Source of the DNA: SVQP01 sp045660125
GTDB lineage: Bacteria; Bacillota; Clostridia; Oscillospirales; CAG-272
Direction: 5' to 3'
Assembly: GCA_045660125.1 (NCBI GenBank)
Contig: JAZRDG010000062.1
Location: 62,001-126,000 of the forward strand
Length of the DNA stretch: 64,000 bases
In this document: piece after piece, positions 21,338 through 30,593 of the stretch
Layout: the number at the start of each line of letters is the position of its first letter
Numbering within the stretch: the stretch's first letter is position 1
Made by a program: the position numbers and the translations under genes
The notes under the pieces: generated by a model
The model's database searches: none
What the model saw: the letters and a program-made list of their open reading frames with translations, nothing else
Told to the model about the DNA's origin: nothing

Positions 21338-23215
21338 ATGAAAACACCGGCATGGCAAAGACCTAAAACAACCAAGGTTTATCTCCAGCGCCCTCTGTCC
21401 GAGAGGGTCGCTATCCTTTGCCCGGACTTCAAGCTCCTGACGCTGTCTCTTTTGGACAACGGCGTCCACGTGGGTCAGCCCGGTGTAGGTCTTTTGCTGC
21501 TCCACGGAGAAGATATGGTTGGCTTCGATATGGAAAATACGCGCTTTCGCGAGATTGAGTACGGACTTCCCATTTACGAGGTTGTAAACCGAGGCGAGGT
21601 TTTGACTCGCGTAGAGGCTTTTGCAGGGGAGGAACGAAATCCCACAGTCTATTTCCGTATCACGCTTGAAAACGACTCCCACGAGCGTGTGGAGAGCCGC
21701 CTGGGTCTGTTGCCTCGCTCGGGGCAAGAGAAGTACATGCTCAACCAGCATCAGGAGGGCTATAGCCCTTACTGTCCCAACCCAAAGAACTGGTACATGC
21801 TCAAGCGCACGTGGGCAAAGGTGTCCGACGGTCTTGCATCCAGCGATATGGGCTACTTAACTGTCAGCGGTGAAGGATGCGATATTCGTTGGGTTACCGA
21901 ATCCAAAAACGGCCATAGCTTTGCTGCCGCCGACTATTTCGAGGTATGCTACAGTCTTGATGCAGGGGAAAACCTGATCCTTACGGGTGCAATCCGCGCA
22001 AGTCAACCTATTCAGGACTTTGATTACAACGAAAAGCGTGCCGAGTGCGTTACGTTCTGGGAGATGATGAACCGAAAGATCCGCTACCTGCCCGACACGG
22101 AGGACGAGCGTTATCAGGGCATCTACCGTCACATGATTATGCAATGTACACAGATGTTGGCGCGCTATGAGGGACAGGATGGCATCACCGTCCGCCAAGG
22201 TGACGTGGCGCGATTCGTCTGGCCCTACGAGGGTGCGCAGGTGCTGGTCAATCTGGAAAGAGCAGGTATTACCGAGTATTCCGCCGAGGCTTATAAGAAG
22301 TATTTTGACCGTTGGCTGGTGCGAGAAGGACCGGACGCGGGCAAGATCGGCAGTCACGCAGGCTGGGAGAACTTTACGGGCTCGGTGATCTGGGGACTTT
22401 CCGAACACCTCAAGAATACCGACAATTCTGCGGAATTTGCTTATTTTCTCCCGTACCTGATCATGATGCGCGACTGGATCGAACGCAGGAGACAAGAGCC
22501 CCGAACCGAGGGCTATGCACGTATTTTCCCTTGCGGAAAGGGAAGTGACTGGAGCGAGCAGGGCCAGTTCTGGACGTTTACGGACAGCCACAACTGCATG
22601 GCACTTCGTTCTATGTGTGAGGCTCTCCAAAAGCACGGCTCCGAGGAATATGCCCCCACCAAGGCAATGCTGGATGACTACAGCGCGGTCATCACCGAGA
22701 TTCGTGACGAGCTCTTTCTCGGTCACGAGCAGGATGAGACTTATATTCTCCCGCATATGCTTGGCATCGCCTTCGAGGACAGCGAGAACTATAGCTACTA
22801 CACCGACGGTGCGCCCTACCTTCTCTATACCGGTTTTATTGAGCCCGGAAGCGATATTCACAAGAAAATGGAGGCATTTTTCCGCAATCGCGGTCAGTTT
22901 GAGAGGGGACTTACAGGGCGCATGACCAGCTGCTCCAGCATGTGGGATGAGGCATACTTTGGCGGCTATGGCGACGTCTGGTATACTCTGCAAAGTGAGA
23001 CCTACTGGATCAAGGCGTGGTGCGCCTGCGGAGAGCGTGACAAGGCTCTTGAAAGCCTTGAAGCATGCCTGGCCTATGGCTTGAGCGAGGAATGCATCGC
23101 TGCCGAGCGCTATTGCTCCATCAATCCTTGGTACAACCCATGGCAGCCCAACGGTAGCGGAAGCTCCCGTATCATTGAGATGATGCAATTATATTTCGGG
23201 GTAAAGCCCGTCTGA
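21338..23215 (+). CDS. Putative six-hairpin glycosidase-like protein
   Basis: A 625-residue protein I cannot place in a named family. Residues about 1-230 look like a beta-sandwich, as at the N terminus of many inverting glycosidases, and about 240-620 are helix-rich and aromatic with an alpha/alpha-toroid look (RFVWPYEGAQVLVNLERAG, CGKGSDWSEQGQFWTFTDSH, SCSSMWDEAYFGGYGDVWY). It has no signal peptide. Conserved-looking acids lie in those segments, but a catalytic pair cannot be assigned. The start at 21338 is preceded by GAAAGGA; a TTG at 20 bases upstream is less likely. Codon choice is visibly more GC-rich than in its neighbours, which together with the tRNA and repeats suggests acquisition by transfer. 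Confidence 0.65.
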   Translation: MKTPAWQRPKTTKVYLQRPLSERVAILCPDFKLLTLSLLDNGVHVGQPGVGLLLLHGEDMVGFDMENTRFREIEYGLPIYEVVNRGEVLTRVEAFAGEERNPTVYFRITLENDSHERVESRLGLLPRSGQEKYMLNQHQEGYSPYCPNPKNWYMLKRTWAKVSDGLASSDMGYLTVSGEGCDIRWVTESKNGHSFAAADYFEVCYSLDAGENLILTGAIRASQPIQDFDYNEKRAECVTFWEMMNRKIRYLPDTEDERYQGIYRHMIMQCTQMLARYEGQDGITVRQGDVARFVWPYEGAQVLVNLERAGITEYSAEAYKKYFDRWLVREGPDAGKIGSHAGWENFTGSVIWGLSEHLKNTDNSAEFAYFLPYLIMMRDWIERRRQEPRTEGYARIFPCGKGSDWSEQGQFWTFTDSHNCMALRSMCEALQKHGSEEYAPTKAMLDDYSAVITEIRDELFLGHEQDETYILPHMLGIAFEDSENYSYYTDGAPYLLYTGFIEPGSDIHKKMEAFFRNRGQFERGLTGRMTSCSSMWDEAYFGGYGDVWYTLQSETYWIKAWCACGERDKALESLEACLAYGLSEECIAAERYCSINPWYNPWQPNGSGSSRIIEMMQLYFGVKPV

Positions 23216-23253
23216 CCTGATTCAACTTTGCTATTCTATATAGGAGGTACAAT

Positions 23254-24702
23254 ATGCTTGCTAAAATACTAAGTAATGATAGTATCTATTATTCACCTGT
23301 ATTTGCCATATCCTTGAAACGCATGCATTGTCAAGCGGTTGTATTTGACAGCACGTTTTCGCAGCTGATTGTGGTTGATATTTTTGATAATCATCAATAT
23401 AAATTGTTTTTCATGGATTATAATACCGACGGTTATGCAATTGATGAAAAACAATTCAAATCGTATTGGAACGACAAGCATATTTTCCTCTGTATCAGAC
23501 GCAAGAAATATACGCCTGAAATGTTCGCAGAGGCAAAAGCGGTTTTATCGCAATCAAAAGTTCGCGAACGTACAATAATTGAAAAACAATCCGATCTTGA
23601 AGCATTGCAGTTCAATTCTGGCACTTTTCATGATGGATATATTTTAGGCATGTATGAAAAGGACGGCATCCTTGAGATCCTTTTGGATACGTCTTGGGGC
23701 GCATTCATTTTACTGAAATGCCAAGGTGTGATTGAAAATAATTTGGTAATCGGCCAAATGTATTCTTATTGTGAAATGCGTACTGACAATGCGTGCACAG
23801 AGCTATCTTTTGTTCCCATGTCTGAGTCCAATGAAACGATACTCAAAGCAAAGACAATTGAATTTTTGCCTTTGTTTGAAAGGCGCATTGAATTAAAAGA
23901 TTATGAGTACCTGTTTGAAAAAGATCGTTTGCTTTTGAAACAAAATCATGGCAATCACATTATTGAGGTAAACAGTGCTTCCGCGGACGTCTTGGATTTC
24001 AAGCAAAGAAGTGTTGCAGGGTATTACTCGAACGATGACGTTGAGACGCGTTGCTTCATATTTTGCGGTGATATTGTGTGCACCTTACGCAAATATAAAT
24101 ATGGAAAAAAGATTTCAGAAAAGCAGACAGATCTTATTCAAGAGTTTTGCGAATACTGTAACCAAAATGGAATTTGCTTTGATACAAATCCGCTTGACTA
24201 TGACCAATTCGATAGAGAAGAGTTCGACTGGGGAGAACTGATCTATTCACGCACATACAGTAAATTCACACATTTATTATACATTTTGAAAATTTCAATT
24301 CCGGTATTTCTGTTTTACAATCTGTTCTCTTTGATCGTGCAACTTTTTAACCCACAAATGGAATGGACTTTCTATTGGATATTTGGAATCGGTGTGCCGG
24401 CATTCGTTTTTCTTTCTTGCTTATTGGCTTGTATCATAGCTTTTATAAGAGATAAATTTGTGGGCAATCCCGAACCGAAATGTATTGAGATATATGAAAA
24501 CGGAGTCAAGTACTTAGGATATAACACAGCATTTGTTGCAGATTATGAAAGTATTGAAAAAGTGGATTACAGAAAAAGAATCACGATTCATGTTTACGGC
24601 GCAAAATATTCACTGCATAAAACCAAGGATGACGGACAGATCTATAAGCTGATTCAAGATAAGATCAGCGAAATCGGAACTCGATCAAATCCCGATCACT
24701 AA
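23254..24702 (+). CDS. Uncharacterised membrane protein with C-terminal PH-like region
   Basis: A 482-residue protein I do not recognise. A long soluble N-terminal region (1-335) is followed by two membrane helices (about 341-362 and 373-402) and a C-terminal cytoplasmic segment (about 410-470, IEIYENGVKYLGYN ... IEKVDYRKRITIHVYG) that resembles YcxB/PH-like domains. The segment FNSGTFHDGYILGMYEKDG (about 118-137) recalls small beta-rich domains seen in immunity-type and polymorphic-system proteins, but this is only a resemblance. The gene is AT-rich, unlike the GC-rich gene just upstream. GGAGG precedes the ATG. Confidence 0.6.
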   Translation: MLAKILSNDSIYYSPVFAISLKRMHCQAVVFDSTFSQLIVVDIFDNHQYKLFFMDYNTDGYAIDEKQFKSYWNDKHIFLCIRRKKYTPEMFAEAKAVLSQSKVRERTIIEKQSDLEALQFNSGTFHDGYILGMYEKDGILEILLDTSWGAFILLKCQGVIENNLVIGQMYSYCEMRTDNACTELSFVPMSESNETILKAKTIEFLPLFERRIELKDYEYLFEKDRLLLKQNHGNHIIEVNSASADVLDFKQRSVAGYYSNDDVETRCFIFCGDIVCTLRKYKYGKKISEKQTDLIQEFCEYCNQNGICFDTNPLDYDQFDREEFDWGELIYSRTYSKFTHLLYILKISIPVFLFYNLFSLIVQLFNPQMEWTFYWIFGIGVPAFVFLSCLLACIIAFIRDKFVGNPEPKCIEIYENGVKYLGYNTAFVADYESIEKVDYRKRITIHVYGAKYSLHKTKDDGQIYKLIQDKISEIGTRSNPDH

Positions 24703-24780
24703 TCACAACACCCCACTCCCGGCGAGAAAGGAAGAAAAGAATAAGCTACCAAGTATTTTCCGAAAACGAATGGTTAACTT

Positions 24781-24810
24781 AACAAAGCCCCGCACTTGCG
24801 GGGCTTTGTT
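24781..24810. terminator. Bidirectional terminator
   Basis: A perfect stem ACAAAGCCCCGC / GCGGGGCTTTGT (24782-24793, 24798-24809) with loop ACTT and T-rich tail. It lies between two convergent genes. Confidence 0.9.
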
Positions 24811-24822
24811 TGTTCGGGACAT

Positions 24823-25236
24823 CTAAAACAGTGTAACGGGCAGCGAGATAAGCGCATCCTTGAGCAGCGCATACCCTTGAGTATCCGCGTCAATTCCGCC
24901 TATTCCGATCTCTACAGCTGCATCGGCGCATTCATGCACATCCATTCCTGTCACCGTATACAATGCACGCGCAATCTGCTTATGATAGGCATGCTCGTCC
25001 GTATAAATCCCGTACGGTCGCAATGTTATGCCGATGCTTAGTCCGGTGCAATCGTTATTCTCGCTTGTGAAAATCAGCGTGCACTTTCGATATGCTGCCA
25101 TCGCATCGGAATACCCCATGGATACCATAGCTGAATATGCCGTGGCTATACGCGTCAGCATCACGTCAACCTCGTGTGATCTTTCCGTATTTGATATAAC
25201 CAATGTTTTTTCCCCTGTGCCAATTTCGATATGCAT
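24823..25236 (-). CDS. Hypothetical protein
   Basis: A 137-residue soluble protein with no family I recognise. It has alternating strands and helices (MHIEIGTGEKTLVISNTERS, MLTRIATAYSAMVSMGYSDAM, TGLSIGITLRPYGIY) and no membrane segment or signal. The start at 25236 was chosen because GGAGG lies 6 bases upstream; the 12-residue longer version lacks such a site. A CATATGAT box upstream (25262-25269) resembles a sigma-E -10, but its -35 is poor. It ends at a shared terminator. Confidence 0.6.
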   Translation of the reverse strand: MHIEIGTGEKTLVISNTERSHEVDVMLTRIATAYSAMVSMGYSDAMAAYRKCTLIFTSENNDCTGLSIGITLRPYGIYTDEHAYHKQIARALYTVTGMDVHECADAAVEIGIGGIDADTQGYALLKDALISLPVTLF

Positions 25237-25378
25237 AGATACCTCCGCGTAATCATGCTTCATCATATGCACATGCCATGCATTTTAATCGCGTGCGCGA
25301 AAATATTTACATTTAACAGTAGCATTTTTGCCGTATATGTGGTATACTGTATGAAGACATTTGAAAGGGAACTAAAAA

Positions 25379-26161
25379 ATGATTCAATATAGAAAAAATC
25401 TACTTAACTGGATGCTGTTTGGCTATGGCGGTCTTATGGTACTGCTTGTCGCATTGCTGACGGGATCCATGCTGCTGGATACCAACACGCTTTATCAGGA
25501 TAGCTTTTTGACAGATGCGATCAAGATTCTCATTTCGGTTGTGGACGTTTTTGCGTTTGCAATCTCTTCTGCCATTTTGATTTACGGGATTTATCTAGTA
25601 GGCGCTCGTGCACTTACAACTGTTTACGCTGCCTTTTTCTGCATGACGATATTCCATTACGTAGCCATCCTGTGTATCGGCTGGCTGGTCTTCCCGGGAA
25701 CGCTGCCCGAAACCGTAGCAGATCTTGGTATATTCATGCTGGAAGACGTTGTCGTATTTACGCTGCTTGACTGTCTGCGTCTGTTTATCGTCGGTTTTGT
25801 AACCGCAAAGCTGCTTGCAAAGCACGAGGCTGCACGTAAGGATCACAACCGCAGAGCGCACGTTTTGGGCGAGGAAAAGCTTTTGGCAAGAAGCGTGGCT
25901 TTCCCGATTGCAGGTTTTCTCAAGCTCAAAAACCCGTTGCTTGCCGGCGCTGCTGTGATGGCTGCGGTGTATTGGCTGACTTTCTACTTACAGTACGTAT
26001 ATTACGATATCATGACCCTGATCAAGCTCAACGTATTCTACGGACAGAGCCTGCAGATCTTTGAACTGCTTGCAAATGCAGTATTGGCTTGCATCGGTTA
26101 TACGGTGATCACCTTCATTTTGATCAAGCTTGACGAAAAAATGCCTAAAACGGATGAATAA
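25379..26161 (+). CDS. Hypothetical six-helix membrane protein
   Basis: A 260-residue integral membrane protein with about six hydrophobic helices (roughly 10-32, 45-72, 80-104, 116-142, 182-205 and 226-250) and a basic cytoplasmic loop (about 146-170, KHEAARKDHNRRAH). I recognise no transport or enzymatic motif. It stands alone, preceded by an extended -10 promoter (TGG followed by TATACT at 25343-25348) and a GAAAGGGA ribosome binding site, and followed by a strong terminator. Function unknown. Confidence 0.7.
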   Translation: MIQYRKNLLNWMLFGYGGLMVLLVALLTGSMLLDTNTLYQDSFLTDAIKILISVVDVFAFAISSAILIYGIYLVGARALTTVYAAFFCMTIFHYVAILCIGWLVFPGTLPETVADLGIFMLEDVVVFTLLDCLRLFIVGFVTAKLLAKHEAARKDHNRRAHVLGEEKLLARSVAFPIAGFLKLKNPLLAGAAVMAAVYWLTFYLQYVYYDIMTLIKLNVFYGQSLQIFELLANAVLACIGYTVITFILIKLDEKMPKTDE

Positions 26162-26164
26162 CGC

Positions 26165-26196
26165 AAAAGCAACCGCGAGAAGCGGTTGCTTTTTTG
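26165..26196 (+). terminator. Terminator of the membrane protein gene
   Basis: The stem AGCAACCGC / GCGGTTGCT (26168-26176, 26182-26190) is followed by six T. Confidence 0.88.
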
Positions 26197-26299
26197 TCGT
26201 ATCACTTTTTATTTTGTACCGTATTGTCAAATTCAGTCTGCACGGCATACCATGTTAGGGAAGAAGCCATTTGCTTCTAAACCTTTGGAGGTGTTTACT

Positions 26300-27127
26300 A
26301 TGGATAACAGATTTGCAAGCGGTTCCGTCCATTCCAAGGAAACTGTGTGCATAGAGACCAACAGAATCCTCGATTCCTGTAGAGACAGGGATTGCTTTGA
26401 GAACGTCCGCGTATACCTGACCGATTACGGTCAGGAGATCATTGAGCACACCAACGCCGTACGTGTCAAGTGCGCCGAGATCGGTTGGACCAACATCAAT
26501 CTTGAGCCTGTGCAGTTCAATCGCGGATTTTACACGATTACCGTGCGCTTTTATATCAAGCTTTTGCTTGAAGCGTGCATCAGCGGCAGAACGCAGGAGT
26601 TTCAGGGAATTGCCGTGCTTGAGAAAAACGTCGTGCTTTACGGTGGCGAGAGCAACGTCAGCATTTTCAAGTCCGGTAAGTGCGTAAGTGATTTCTGCGC
26701 TCGTTCCGTTCCTGTTTGCGGCGAGAGAAATGTTCCCGAGGCAGTGATCGAGGTAGTGGATCCTATTGTACTTGGCACTAAGGTTGTGGAACATGCGCAT
26801 GAGTGCTGCTCTTGTTGCTGCTGCGCTTGCGATATTCCCGAGGGCGTTTGCTCGGACTTTGGGCAGATGCTTGGCAGAGAGGACGATTATCGCAGATATC
26901 TTGCAGTGTCCTTTGGCCTTTTCTCGGTCGTTCGTCTGGTAAGACCCGCGCAGTATCAGATCCAGGCAACCGAATACTGCGTACCTGACAAGGTATGCAT
27001 CAGCAACGATTCGGGTGATCCTTGCAGCGTCTTCCGTCAAATGCCGTTCCCGACGTCCGAATTTTGCCCGTCCGGATACAATGGCGAGATCAAGGGTGAC
27101 CGTGCAGGGAACTGCGGTTGCTCATAA
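26300..27127 (+). CDS. Conserved clostridial cysteine-rich protein, possibly spore-associated
   Basis: A 275-residue protein of a family I have seen repeatedly in Clostridia as a conserved hypothetical. The N-terminal signature is KETVCIETNRILDSCRDRDC, followed by VYLTDYGQEII and INLEPVQFNRGFYTITVRFY. A striking cysteine run, CCSCCCCAC (about 169-178), and a C-terminal CGCS suggest metal binding or disulfide cross-linking. No signal peptide is visible. The start at 26300 has GGAGG 9 bases upstream. A weak sigma-E-like promoter (TCAAATT, 12 bases, CATACCAT at about 26230-26256) and the cysteine content fit a spore-coat role, but this is inference. Confidence 0.65.
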   Translation: MDNRFASGSVHSKETVCIETNRILDSCRDRDCFENVRVYLTDYGQEIIEHTNAVRVKCAEIGWTNINLEPVQFNRGFYTITVRFYIKLLLEACISGRTQEFQGIAVLEKNVVLYGGESNVSIFKSGKCVSDFCARSVPVCGERNVPEAVIEVVDPIVLGTKVVEHAHECCSCCCCACDIPEGVCSDFGQMLGREDDYRRYLAVSFGLFSVVRLVRPAQYQIQATEYCVPDKVCISNDSGDPCSVFRQMPFPTSEFCPSGYNGEIKGDRAGNCGCS

Positions 27128-27132
27128 ATAAC

Positions 27133-27163
27133 AAGATCCGCACCGAAATTCGGTGCGGATCTT
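27133..27163. terminator. Bidirectional terminator (cysteine-rich gene / clpX)
   Basis: A perfect stem of about 14 base pairs (27133-27146 with 27150-27163) holding AAGATCCGCACCG, with a T-rich tail on the plus strand. Confidence 0.88.
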
Positions 27164-27167
27164 ACTT

Positions 27168-28514
27168 TTATTCCTGACCGTCTGTCAAAAGATCGGTGGG
27201 CTCTTGCAGCTCTTCTTGACGAATCACAAGCTCGGGGAGCGCACCCGATTCAACGCAGTTGCGGTGAATGATCACCTCTGCCACGTCACCGCGAGAGGGG
27301 ATCTCAAACATACTCTGCATCATGATGTTTTCCATGATGGAGCGCAGACCGCGTGCACCGGTATTACGCTTGATCGCAAGCTCAGCAATTGCTTCAAGGG
27401 CATCGTCTGTCAAGGTCAGCTTAACGTTATCCATATCAAACAGCTTGACGTACTGCTTGAGCAGTGCGGATTTAGGCTCCTTGATGATACGCAGAAGCGC
27501 ATCCTTGTCAAGATCGCTTAAGGAAACCATGACGGGCAGTCTGCCGATCAATTCCGGAATCAAGCCGTACTTCACAATATCGTGCGGAGTAACGTCACGG
27601 TAAATGCCGCTGTCGCGTCTTTCGGATTTCTTCTGAATATCAGCGCAGAAGCCAATCGCTTGATTACCGCGTCTCTTTTCAATAATGCTTTCAAGACCGT
27701 CGAAAGCACCGCCGCAAATAAACAGGATGTTCTCGGTATTGATCTTGATAAACTCTTGATTGGGATGCTTACGACCGCCCTGAGGAGGTACGTTTGCAAC
27801 CGTTCCTTCAAGAATCTTCAGCAATGCCTGCTGAACGCCTTCACCGGATACGTCACGGGTGATGGATCTGTTTTCGCTTTTACGCGAAATCTTATCAATC
27901 TCATCAATATAAATAATACCGTGCTCGGCAAGATCTACGTCATAGTCAGCTGCCTGAATCAGTCGCAGCAGAATATTCTCAACGTCCTCGCCAACGTAAC
28001 CTGCCTCGGTCAAGGTAGTTGCATCGGCAATCGCAAAGGGAACCTGCAGCGTTTTAGCCAGCGTCTGTGCAAGATAAGTCTTACCGACACCGGTAGGGCC
28101 GATCAGGAGCACGTTGCTTTTTTGAAGCTCGACGGTATCCTGTTCAGTCTGCTGTCCTTTCTTTTTGCGGCTCTTTGGCTTTGCATTTTTGGAAAGCACG
28201 CGCTTGTAATGATTGTAAACCGACACGGACAAGGCAACCTTTGCATCGTCCTGACCGATCACGTATTCATCAAGTGCTCGCTTGATATCCATGGGCTTGG
28301 GAAGCGTTGCCATAGAAAGCTTTCCAAGATCAATCGAAGGCTTTGTTGCGGACTCAACGTACTCGCTGCATGCCTCGGCGCAAAAATCGCAGATATACGC
28401 GCCAGTAGGTGCGGAGATCAGGAAATTGACCTGGCTTTCATGTCTTCCGCAAAAGGAGCAAAAGGGTGCATCCCCATTGCCCCCTCTGCGGGAACCGTTA
28501 TTGGTGTTTGCCAT
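27168..28514 (-). CDS. clpX: ATP-dependent Clp protease ATP-binding subunit ClpX
   Basis: A 448-residue AAA+ unfoldase. The N-terminal zinc-binding domain has CSFCGRHE and ICDFC. The AAA+ domain carries Walker A LLIGPTGVGKT (K145), Walker B IIYIDEIDKI, sensor and arginine-finger regions, the pore-1 loop GYVGED and the ClpP-binding IGF loop (QAIGFCAD). It forms hexamers that unfold tagged proteins, including SsrA-tagged ones linked to smpB upstream in this window, and feed them to ClpP. It starts 10 bases after clpP. Confidence 0.98.
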   Translation of the reverse strand: MANTNNGSRRGGNGDAPFCSFCGRHESQVNFLISAPTGAYICDFCAEACSEYVESATKPSIDLGKLSMATLPKPMDIKRALDEYVIGQDDAKVALSVSVYNHYKRVLSKNAKPKSRKKKGQQTEQDTVELQKSNVLLIGPTGVGKTYLAQTLAKTLQVPFAIADATTLTEAGYVGEDVENILLRLIQAADYDVDLAEHGIIYIDEIDKISRKSENRSITRDVSGEGVQQALLKILEGTVANVPPQGGRKHPNQEFIKINTENILFICGGAFDGLESIIEKRRGNQAIGFCADIQKKSERRDSGIYRDVTPHDIVKYGLIPELIGRLPVMVSLSDLDKDALLRIIKEPKSALLKQYVKLFDMDNVKLTLTDDALEAIAELAIKRNTGARGLRSIMENIMMQSMFEIPSRGDVAEVIIHRNCVESGALPELVIRQEELQEPTDLLTDGQE

Positions 28515-28524
28515 GCAAGCTACC

Positions 28525-29142
28525 TCACTTGATCTCGCCGCGGTGCGACTTAACCTGGTCTACAATACCGTAAGCAAGTGCCTCTTGTGCTGTCATGAAG
28601 TGGTCTCTTTCGGTGTCCTTTTCAATCTGCTTAACCGTCTGACCGGTGTGCTCAGCAAGCAGCTCGTTAAGTGTCTTGCGCGTGCGCAGGATCAGATCCG
28701 CCTGGATCTTGATATCGCTTGCCTGACCTCTTGCACCGCCGCTGGGCTGGTGGATCATGATCTCACTGTGGGGCAGGGCAATTCTCTTACCCTTGGTGCC
28801 TGCGGAGAGCAGGAACGCGCCCATGCTTGCAGCAAGGCCAATGCAAATGGTGGAAACGTCACAACGAATAAACTTCATGGTGTCGTAGATCGCCATGCCC
28901 GCAGTCACAGAACCACCGGGGCTGTTAATGTAGAAATAAATATCCTTATCGGGGTCCTGCGATTCGAGGAAGAGCATCTGAGCAACGACAAGAGAAGCGG
29001 TTGCATCATTGACCTCGTCAGACAGGAAAATGATACGGTCATTAAGCAGGCGGGAGAAGATATCGTATGCACGCTCGCCTCTGCCTGTTTGTTCAATGAC
29101 TGTGGGAACAAGTGCGTCTCTCGGATATTGCGGATAATACAT
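28525..29142 (-). CDS. clpP: ATP-dependent Clp protease proteolytic subunit ClpP
   Basis: A 205-residue serine protease. The catalytic serine is S106 in GLAASMGAFLL and the histidine is H131 in EIMIHQPSGG; the aspartate lies further on in the ERDHFM region. Fourteen subunits form a closed chamber that degrades substrates delivered by ClpX. It is the middle gene of tig-clpP-clpX, the order common to most bacteria. Confidence 0.98.
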   Translation of the reverse strand: MYYPQYPRDALVPTVIEQTGRGERAYDIFSRLLNDRIIFLSDEVNDATASLVVAQMLFLESQDPDKDIYFYINSPGGSVTAGMAIYDTMKFIRCDVSTICIGLAASMGAFLLSAGTKGKRIALPHSEIMIHQPSGGARGQASDIKIQADLILRTRKTLNELLAEHTGQTVKQIEKDTERDHFMTAQEALAYGIVDQVKSHRGEIK

Positions 29143-29186
29143 CTCGTTTACCTCGTTTCAAAATAATAGGGAAATAGTGGCTTGAA

Positions 29187-30470
29187 TTACTCAGCCTTTG
29201 CTACTGCGGACTCCTTAACGATGTCCATAGCCTTCTTGACCTGCAGGTCAGCGATGATGGAAGCGTCATCCAGCATGCCCTTAACCTGCTCAACCTCGAG
29301 GTGGTAAGCATTAGCAATTCTCTGGTACTCCTCGTTGATCTCCTCCTCGGAAGCAACAACACCCTCAAGAGCTGCAATGGTCTCAAGAGCAAGTCTTGCC
29401 TTAACCTGGCGCTCAGCCTGAGGTCTCATCTGTTCACGCATAGCCTCAATGGTCAGACCGGTGTACTTGAAGTACAGGTTCATGTCCATACCCTGGCTGC
29501 GCAGTCTGTTGTCGAAGTCGCGAACGAAGTTCTCGGTCTCGTTTACGAACATAGCCTCGGGAATCTCGCCCTCCAACTTCTCGATCAGAGCCTCAATCAG
29601 CTTCTCCTCATACTCATTCTCAGCCTGCTTGTCGTTTCTCTCTTGGATTTTAGCCTTCATATCAGCCTTTAATTCATCAAGAGTGTCAAATTCGGAAGCA
29701 TCCTTAGCGAATTCATCATCCAGCTCGGGAAGCTCGATGCGGGTAATAGCGTTTACCTTAGTCTTGAATACGGAAGCCTTACCTGCAAGCTCTGCTGCAT
29801 GGTAGTCCTCGGGGAAGGTAACGTTTACGTCGAACTCTTCGCCGATGGTGTGACCTGCGATCTGCTCCTCAAAGCCGGGGATAAAGGAACCGGAGCCGAG
29901 CTTGAGGGAGTAGTCGGTGCCCTTGCCGCCGTCGAATGCAACGCCGTCAACAGAACCGTCAAAGTCGATCTTTACGATGTCGCCCATTGCTGCAGCCTCA
30001 TCGGTGATCTCGATCTCACGGGAGTTTCTCTCGCGGATCATTTCGAGCTCGCGGTTAACCTGCTCTTCGGTAGCCTCAACTACGTTCTTAACAGCCTCGA
30101 TACCCTTGTAGTCCTTGATCTGCATCTCGGGCTTTACGGGAACCTTAGCGGACAGAACCAGACCGTTCTCGTCAATGGAAACGATATCGATCTCGGGCTG
30201 GCCAACGGGAATGATAGCAGCTTCCTTAACAGCTGCCTCGTAGTTCTCGGGAATCAGATCGTTGATCGCATCCTCGAAGAAGACGCCCTGACCGTACATC
30301 TTTTCGATAACGGACTTGGGAGCCTTACCCTTACGGAAACCGGGAACGTTGATGTTCTTTACCTGCTTGCGGTAAACCTTGTCTACAGCTGCATCAAAGG
30401 TTGCCTTATCTACTGCAAACTCAAGGTAGTGCATGCTGTGTTCATTCTTTTCGGATTTTACAAGATTCAT
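29187..30470 (-). CDS. tig: Trigger factor
   Basis: A 427-residue ribosome-associated chaperone. The N-terminal ribosome-docking domain has the signature GFRKGKAP (about 43-50). A FKBP-type peptidyl-prolyl isomerase domain (about 150-240, GDIVKIDFDG and SFIPGFEEQI) and a helical C-terminal chaperone domain follow. It binds near L23 at the exit tunnel and shields nascent chains. It leads the tig-clpP-clpX operon with its own consensus promoter and precedes clpP by 44 bases. Confidence 0.97.
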   Translation of the reverse strand: MNLVKSEKNEHSMHYLEFAVDKATFDAAVDKVYRKQVKNINVPGFRKGKAPKSVIEKMYGQGVFFEDAINDLIPENYEAAVKEAAIIPVGQPEIDIVSIDENGLVLSAKVPVKPEMQIKDYKGIEAVKNVVEATEEQVNRELEMIRERNSREIEITDEAAAMGDIVKIDFDGSVDGVAFDGGKGTDYSLKLGSGSFIPGFEEQIAGHTIGEEFDVNVTFPEDYHAAELAGKASVFKTKVNAITRIELPELDDEFAKDASEFDTLDELKADMKAKIQERNDKQAENEYEEKLIEALIEKLEGEIPEAMFVNETENFVRDFDNRLRSQGMDMNLYFKYTGLTIEAMREQMRPQAERQVKARLALETIAALEGVVASEEEINEEYQRIANAYHLEVEQVKGMLDDASIIADLQVKKAMDIVKESAVAKAE

Positions 30471-30523
30471 TTTGATCCTCCAAAATTTTGATTTATTTAT
30501 TTTTTATTTTTCACAACCTATAT

Positions 30524-30552
30524 ATTGTACACAATTAAAAGGTTTTTGTCAA
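30524..30552 (-). promoter_or_regulatory. Sigma-A promoter of tig-clpP-clpX
   Basis: On the minus strand, TTGACA (30547-30552), a 17-base spacer and TACAAT (30524-30529), about 54 bases before the tig start. Confidence 0.8.
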
Positions 30553-30593
30553 TAGAAATCCCGATTTTCCCTTATAAAATATGTAATTTTATG

